NCBI GenBank assembly: GCA_039821125.1
Contig: JBCBOR010000009.1
Coordinates: 1 to 64,000 of the forward strand
Source: Thermohalobaculum sp039821125
GTDB taxonomy: Bacteria > Pseudomonadota > Alphaproteobacteria > Rhodobacterales > Rhodobacteraceae
Length of the DNA: 64,000 nt
Direction of reading: 5' to 3'
Positions 60,109 through 64,000 of the stretch are shown here, in pieces. The position numbers were made by a program, and so were the translations under genes. Below the pieces are notes generated by a model. It was not told the origin of the DNA and ran no database searches. It saw nothing but the letters and a program-made list of their open reading frames with translations. The stretch's first letter is position 1. Every line of letters starts with the position of its first letter.

Positions 60109-62619
60109 TTACTTTTCTGTGGATGTTCTGCGTTGGCGCGGATTTGCACCACGCGGGGCCGCGGTGGCCGGATCCTCGGGCCAGTCATGTTTGGGGTAGC
60201 GCGCCCGCATGTCCTTGCGCACATCGGCGTAGGATGTGCGCCAGAAGCCCGGCAGATCCGCTGTGATCTGAACAGGGCGGTTGGCAGGGGACAACAGTTC
60301 TATGGCCAGCGGGACCGGGGGCTGGCCGAGCGCCGGATGGGTGGTCAGACCGTAGAGATCCTGCACGCGGACCGAGATCTTCGGGATGTCGGCGGTATAG
60401 TCGATGCGTGCCGCGCGCCCGGACGGTGTCTTGAATTCAGGTGGCGCGAGACGGTCGAGCGTTTGCTGCTGCTGCCAGTCAAGGGCGTTGCGCAAGATGG
60501 ATGTCAGGTCGAGCCGGTCGATCTCGTCAATCCGGCGCATCCCTGTCAGATGCGGGGTCAGCCATGTGTCCAGCGCGGCGATCAGCGCCGCATCCGACAG
60601 ATCGGGCAGCGCGAGATCGGGCGACCGTTCGGCCAACCACGCGATGCGGCGGCGCAGCGCGGTGGCGGCGTCGGACCAGGGCAGGGCAGCAAGACCCAGG
60701 TTCCGCACCCCAACGGCAAGCGCAGCTCCAAGCTGATCCGGCGGCACATCGCGCCAGGCCTGATCGATCAATGCGATCGCGCCGAGACGCTCCTGCATGC
60801 GCGCCTCGACCGAGCGGGTGCGCGGCGACCACTCGGCTTGGTGAACCGTCCGGATGAGATCGCCATGGGCGGCGCGCAGGTCGGCCTCGGAGATTGGCGC
60901 GGCCAGACGGATGCGGGCCTCGCGCCCATCCTCGAGATCGGTGGCGATCAGCAAGCGCTGGCTGGCGAGCGGATCGGCGGCGTCCATCACGGCCCCGCGA
61001 CCATTCGACAGCAGGTAACGCGGCGCGTCCCCGGGGCGGCGCAGCGCAATCCGATCGGGATAGGCGAGCGCGGTCAGCGGGCCGAGCGCGGTTGCCAGCC
61101 GCACCGTGTCGGGCTTGGCTCTGCTGAGCCGCCGCGCTTCCTCGAGGGTGCGCTTGCGGATCGCGGGATCAGCAGCGGGACCGCCCCGGTTGCCAGCAAT
61201 CGCTGCGACCCGCAGAGCAAGATCGGCCGTGTGGCGATGGGTGCCGGCCAGAGGATCGCGCTCATTCAGGATCGCGGCGAGGAGCGCCGCCTCGCCCTCG
61301 AGCCCGTCATCGGCGGCCCGGGCGATCATATGCGCCAGACGGGGATGTAGCGGTTGTGCCGCGAGGGCGTGCCCATGAGGCGTGATGCGGTTGTCCCTGT
61401 CCAGCGCGCCAAGATCGCGCAGCAGGTCCTGCGCGGCTCGGAACGCCTTGTCCGGCGGCGGGTCGAGAAACCTCAACCCGTCCGGCGTGGTTGCCCCCCA
61501 CTGCGCCAGCTCCAACGCGAGGGGGGCGAGGTCTGTCTCGAGAATCTCCGGCGGGGCAAAGGTGGGCAGGGCGCCATCCTCGCCGCGGGTCCACATCCGG
61601 TAGCAGATCCCCGGCGCCTCGCGCCCCGCACGGCCCCGGCGCTGATCGGCTTCGGCCCGGCTGACCGGCACGGTGACCAGCCGCGCCATCCCTGTCGCAT
61701 GATCCGTTCGGGAGCGCCGGGCGAGCCCGCCATCGACGACCACGCGCACGCCCGGCACGGTCAGCGAGGTCTCGGCAATTGCCGTCGCCAGGATCACCCG
61801 TCTTCGTCCATCGGCGCGAGGCACAAGCACCGCCCGCTGCTGCTGAAAGGGCAGCGCACCATAGAGCGGGTCAATCGCCATCTCGGTGCGCCCCTCCAGC
61901 GCCGCGGCAACGCGCCGGATCTCGCCCGCGCCGGGCAGGAATGCGAGGATATCGCCCTCGGCCTCGTGCGCCGCTGTCCGGATCAGGGACGCGGCGGCTT
62001 CCTCGAACCCGCGCCGGCCCTTCCCGGGTGTGCGCCAGGTCCGGTCCTGCCAGCGGGTCTCGACCGGATGGGTGCGCCCCGCGCTCTCGATCACGGGGGC
62101 ATCCCGCATGAGCTGTGCGAAGGCAGCCGTATCCAGCGTCGCCGACATGGTCACCAGCCGCAGGTCGGGACGCAGTGCCTCCTGCACCTCCAGCGCCAGG
62201 GCGAGGCCGAGATCGGAGTGGATGGAGCGCTCGTGCACCTCGTCGAAGAGGATCGCGGCAATGCCAGGAAGGTCCGGTTCTTTTTGGATCATCCGGGTCA
62301 GAATGCCCTCGGTGACGACTTCGATGCGGGTCTGGTCCGAGACCTTGCGCGCGCCGCGGATACGATAGCCGATGGTGCCGCCAACGGTCTCTCCGCGTTG
62401 CGCGGCCAACCGTTCTGCGGCGGCGCGGGCCGCGACCCGGCGCGGCTCGAGCATCAGGATGCGCCCGTCGCCGCGCCAGGGCGTGTCGAGAAGCGCAAGC
62501 GGCACGCGGCTGGTCTTGCCCGCCCCGGGCGGAGCAGCCAGAACAGCATTCGGCCCCCGCGCCAGCGCGGCGCAGAGATCGGGCAACACATGATCGACGG
62601 GCAGCGATGGAAGCTCCAT
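60109..62619 (-). CDS. hrpB: ATP-dependent helicase HrpB
   Basis: 836 aa DEAH-type helicase. Walker A APPGAGKTS (near 29-37), Walker B ILFDEVHERS, SATLD motif, and the RRGRAGR motif VI near 330. The HA2 domain and the HrpB-specific C-terminal region (about 490-830) complete it. Function in RNA metabolism is poorly known. It begins ATG 62619. Confidence 0.95.
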   Translation of the reverse strand: MELPSLPVDHVLPDLCAALARGPNAVLAAPPGAGKTSRVPLALLDTPWRGDGRILMLEPRRVAARAAAERLAAQRGETVGGTIGYRIRGARKVSDQTRIEVVTEGILTRMIQKEPDLPGIAAILFDEVHERSIHSDLGLALALEVQEALRPDLRLVTMSATLDTAAFAQLMRDAPVIESAGRTHPVETRWQDRTWRTPGKGRRGFEEAAASLIRTAAHEAEGDILAFLPGAGEIRRVAAALEGRTEMAIDPLYGALPFQQQRAVLVPRADGRRRVILATAIAETSLTVPGVRVVVDGGLARRSRTDHATGMARLVTVPVSRAEADQRRGRAGREAPGICYRMWTRGEDGALPTFAPPEILETDLAPLALELAQWGATTPDGLRFLDPPPDKAFRAAQDLLRDLGALDRDNRITPHGHALAAQPLHPRLAHMIARAADDGLEGEAALLAAILNERDPLAGTHRHTADLALRVAAIAGNRGGPAADPAIRKRTLEEARRLSRAKPDTVRLATALGPLTALAYPDRIALRRPGDAPRYLLSNGRGAVMDAADPLASQRLLIATDLEDGREARIRLAAPISEADLRAAHGDLIRTVHQAEWSPRTRSVEARMQERLGAIALIDQAWRDVPPDQLGAALAVGVRNLGLAALPWSDAATALRRRIAWLAERSPDLALPDLSDAALIAALDTWLTPHLTGMRRIDEIDRLDLTSILRNALDWQQQQTLDRLAPPEFKTPSGRAARIDYTADIPKISVRVQDLYGLTTHPALGQPPVPLAIELLSPANRPVQITADLPGFWRTSYADVRKDMRARYPKHDWPEDPATAAPRGANPRQRRTSTEK

Positions 62620-62709
62620 CGCCCGTCTCTAGGAAATTCTCGGGAGAGCGGCAATTGCGCCGCGGGTCTGGTCTGTCCGATCTGCTGCAGGACAGAGGAT
62701 ATGCAAGGG

Positions 62710-62723
62710 CGGCAGGCCTGCCG
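62710..62723. promoter_or_regulatory. Palindrome CGGCAGGCCTGCCG
   Basis: Perfect 14-bp dyad 90 bp before hrpB; could be an operator or a chance GC-rich palindrome. Confidence 0.3.
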
Positions 62724-62843
62724 TCAGTCCCAAGCCCCCAGGCGGCGCCACCCGCCATGGGAGAGATCGTCTCGAACGCGTTCGTGGGAGATAGCTAAAG
62801 TTTTATCCTTAATTTTCTGTCACCGCGCGGTCCTCCCGTCAAA

Positions 62844-62901
62844 GGTGCGTCACGGACGCACCCTACGTGCGACATCTCGTAGGGTGCGTCCGTGACGCAC
62901 C
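62844..62901. repeat. REP/BIME-like double hairpin
   Basis: Two perfect 24-base arms (62844-62867 and 62878-62901) are inverted around a 10-base loop. Each arm itself contains GGTGCGTC-nnn-GACGCACC, so it can fold either as one long stem or two small hairpins. This is the usual form of repetitive extragenic palindromes mobilised by RAYT transposases. Confidence 0.75.
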
Positions 62902-62999
62902 CTTGCTGAAGGCTCGCAGAAGGCTTGCATCCGACCGCGCCACGCTCGAAAGATACGGAAACGATGCCAACTGCCAGGAGAGCAGGGAGGAGATATGCG

Positions 63000-64000
63000 A
63001 TGCAGGGATTGATGCAGGACTGGCCGCTCAGGGTCTCACGTATTCTCGATCATGCCGCGAAGTACCACGCCAAGCGCCCGATCATTTCGCGCTCGGTCGA
63101 GGGACCGATCACACGCTCGACCTGGGGCGAGCTGCACACGCGTGCGCGCAAGCTGGCCTCGGCGCTCGCGCGCCTGGGCGTGCGCCGCGGCGACATGATC
63201 GGTGCCATGGCCTGGAACACGACACGTCACATGGAAGTCTGGTACGGTGTGCCGGGTGCGGGCGGCGTCCTGCATTCGCTGAACCCGCGCCTGTCGGCGG
63301 AGCAACTGACCTACATCATCACCTATGCCGAGGATCAGTGGATCCTGATCGATCATGACCTGGTCGGGGTGCTTGAACCCATCGCCGCTGATCTGCCTGC
63401 GGTGAAGGGCTACATTGTCATGACCGACCGGGCACACATGCCCGAGACGAGCCTGCCGAATGCGCTCTGCTACGAGGAGCTCGTCGCGGCCGAGGGCGAT
63501 GGCTTTGACTGGGTCGAGGGTGACGAGACCGATGCCTGCGGCGTGTGTTTCACCTCCGGCACCACGGGGCATCCGAAGGGCGTGGTGTACTCGCACCGCT
63601 CGAACGTGTTGCACTCGATGGTGATGATCCAGCCGGATATGCTGGGCCTGTCGTCAAACGATGTCACGATGCCGGTGGTGCCGCTGTTCCATGCCAATGG
63701 CTGGTCGACCGGGTTCGGCACGCCCATGGCGGGCTCGGCCATGGTGCTGCCCGGGCGGATGATGGACCCGGTGTCGATCTACGAGATGCTGGGTCAGGGC
63801 GTAACGGTCACCGCCGCGGTGCCCACGGTCTGGCTGCCATTGCTCAAGCACCTGAAGGAGCATAGGCTGGATCTGCCGCATCTGAACCGTGTGGTGATTG
63901 GCGGTTCCGCCTGTCCGCGTGCGGTGATCGAGACCTTCCAGAACGACTATGGCGTCCAGGTGCTGCACGCCTGGGGCATGACCGAGACCTCGCCGCTGGG
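63000..64000 (+). CDS. Long-chain fatty acid-CoA ligase (AMP-binding), 5' part
   Basis: First 333 codons of an acyl-CoA synthetase running past the window end. N-terminus MQGLMQDWPLRVSRILDHAA is typical of proteobacterial medium/long-chain ligases. The AMP-binding P-loop FTSGTTGHPKGVVYSHRS lies near 183-200, followed by VPLFHANGWSTGFG and, at the window end, HAWGMTETSPLG. It activates fatty or aryl carboxylic acids with ATP and CoA. ATG 63000 has AGGGAGG 9 bases upstream. Confidence 0.92.
   Translation, partial: MQGLMQDWPLRVSRILDHAAKYHAKRPIISRSVEGPITRSTWGELHTRARKLASALARLGVRRGDMIGAMAWNTTRHMEVWYGVPGAGGVLHSLNPRLSAEQLTYIITYAEDQWILIDHDLVGVLEPIAADLPAVKGYIVMTDRAHMPETSLPNALCYEELVAAEGDGFDWVEGDETDACGVCFTSGTTGHPKGVVYSHRSNVLHSMVMIQPDMLGLSSNDVTMPVVPLFHANGWSTGFGTPMAGSAMVLPGRMMDPVSIYEMLGQGVTVTAAVPTVWLPLLKHLKEHRLDLPHLNRVVIGGSACPRAVIETFQNDYGVQVLHAWGMTETSPL

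Larger units (their letters stand above)
62620..62999. other. Intergenic region with inverted repeats
   Basis: 380 bp between hrpB and the acyl-CoA ligase, divergent promoters expected. It holds a 14-bp palindrome (62710-62723), an AT-rich stretch at about 62795-62818 that could be promoter DNA, and a strong paired hairpin (62844-62901). A ribosome binding site AGGGAGGAG lies at 62984-62992. No coding sequence is convincing. Confidence 0.6.

Noticed and set aside
1..64000. CRISPR arrays, insertion sequences, prophage genes, riboswitches
   Set aside because: Looked for regular spaced direct repeats, transposase or integrase motifs and structured leaders; none convincing.

Overview
The window is high-GC, gene-dense DNA typical of a marine Alphaproteobacterium, most likely Rhodobacterales (Roseobacter-type). 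This rests on the protein families, the tig/clpP/clpX/lon block, dense operons with ATGA or TAAATG junctions, and two kinds of short intergenic repeat. The species cannot be named from sequence alone. No rRNA, CRISPR array, transposase, integrase or phage module was seen.

Layout. (1) 1-3550: a chemoreceptor with a doubtful 5' end and a ferredoxin-reductase-type flavoprotein on the opposite strand. (2) 3871-28761: about 25 kb of co-directional genes. They are a LivHMG transporter, a LivF ATPase fused to a Tm-1-like (UPF0261) domain, a TIM-barrel PEP_hydrolase-family protein, a flotillin-like coiled-coil protein, two SRPBCC proteins, a molybdenum hydroxylase (FAD, 2Fe-2S and a Mo subunit split in two), a frameshifted MoxR ATPase with a CoxE-like partner, an amidohydrolase, a metallo-beta-lactamase-fold hydrolase, an SMP-30/isochorismatase fusion, a small membrane protein, a DUF1330/double-cupin protein, the periplasmic binding protein, an iron-ADH-family protein and an AraC regulator. 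I read this as one uptake and catabolic locus, possibly for an aromatic or N-heterocyclic compound; the substrate is inference. (3) 29046-37448: a giant secreted two-partner-secretion-type adhesin without a visible transporter gene. (4) 37482-44657: a polyamine-type ABC transporter with a cysteine hydrolase on the minus strand, facing a 2-oxoglutarate/Fe(II) oxygenase and a small possible acetyltransferase, then an MBL-fold hydrolase. (5) 44858-50963: N-carbamoyl-D-amino-acid hydrolase, D-hydantoinase and hydantoin racemase, a GST-like protein and a polar amino acid ABC transporter: a hydantoin/carbamoyl amino acid pathway with uptake. (6) 50974-64000: chromosomal housekeeping: tRNA-Val, lon, clpX, clpP, a DMT permease, tig, tRNA-Leu, glutamate-type dehydrogenase, hrpB, and the 5' part of an acyl-CoA ligase that runs off the window.

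The most unusual material is in region 2: the LivF/Tm-1 fusion beside its TIM-barrel partner, the hendecad flotillin, the split Mo subunit whose extra tail contains a copy of an intergenic repeat, the MoxR frameshift, and enzyme-like proteins that have lost expected catalytic or metal-binding residues.
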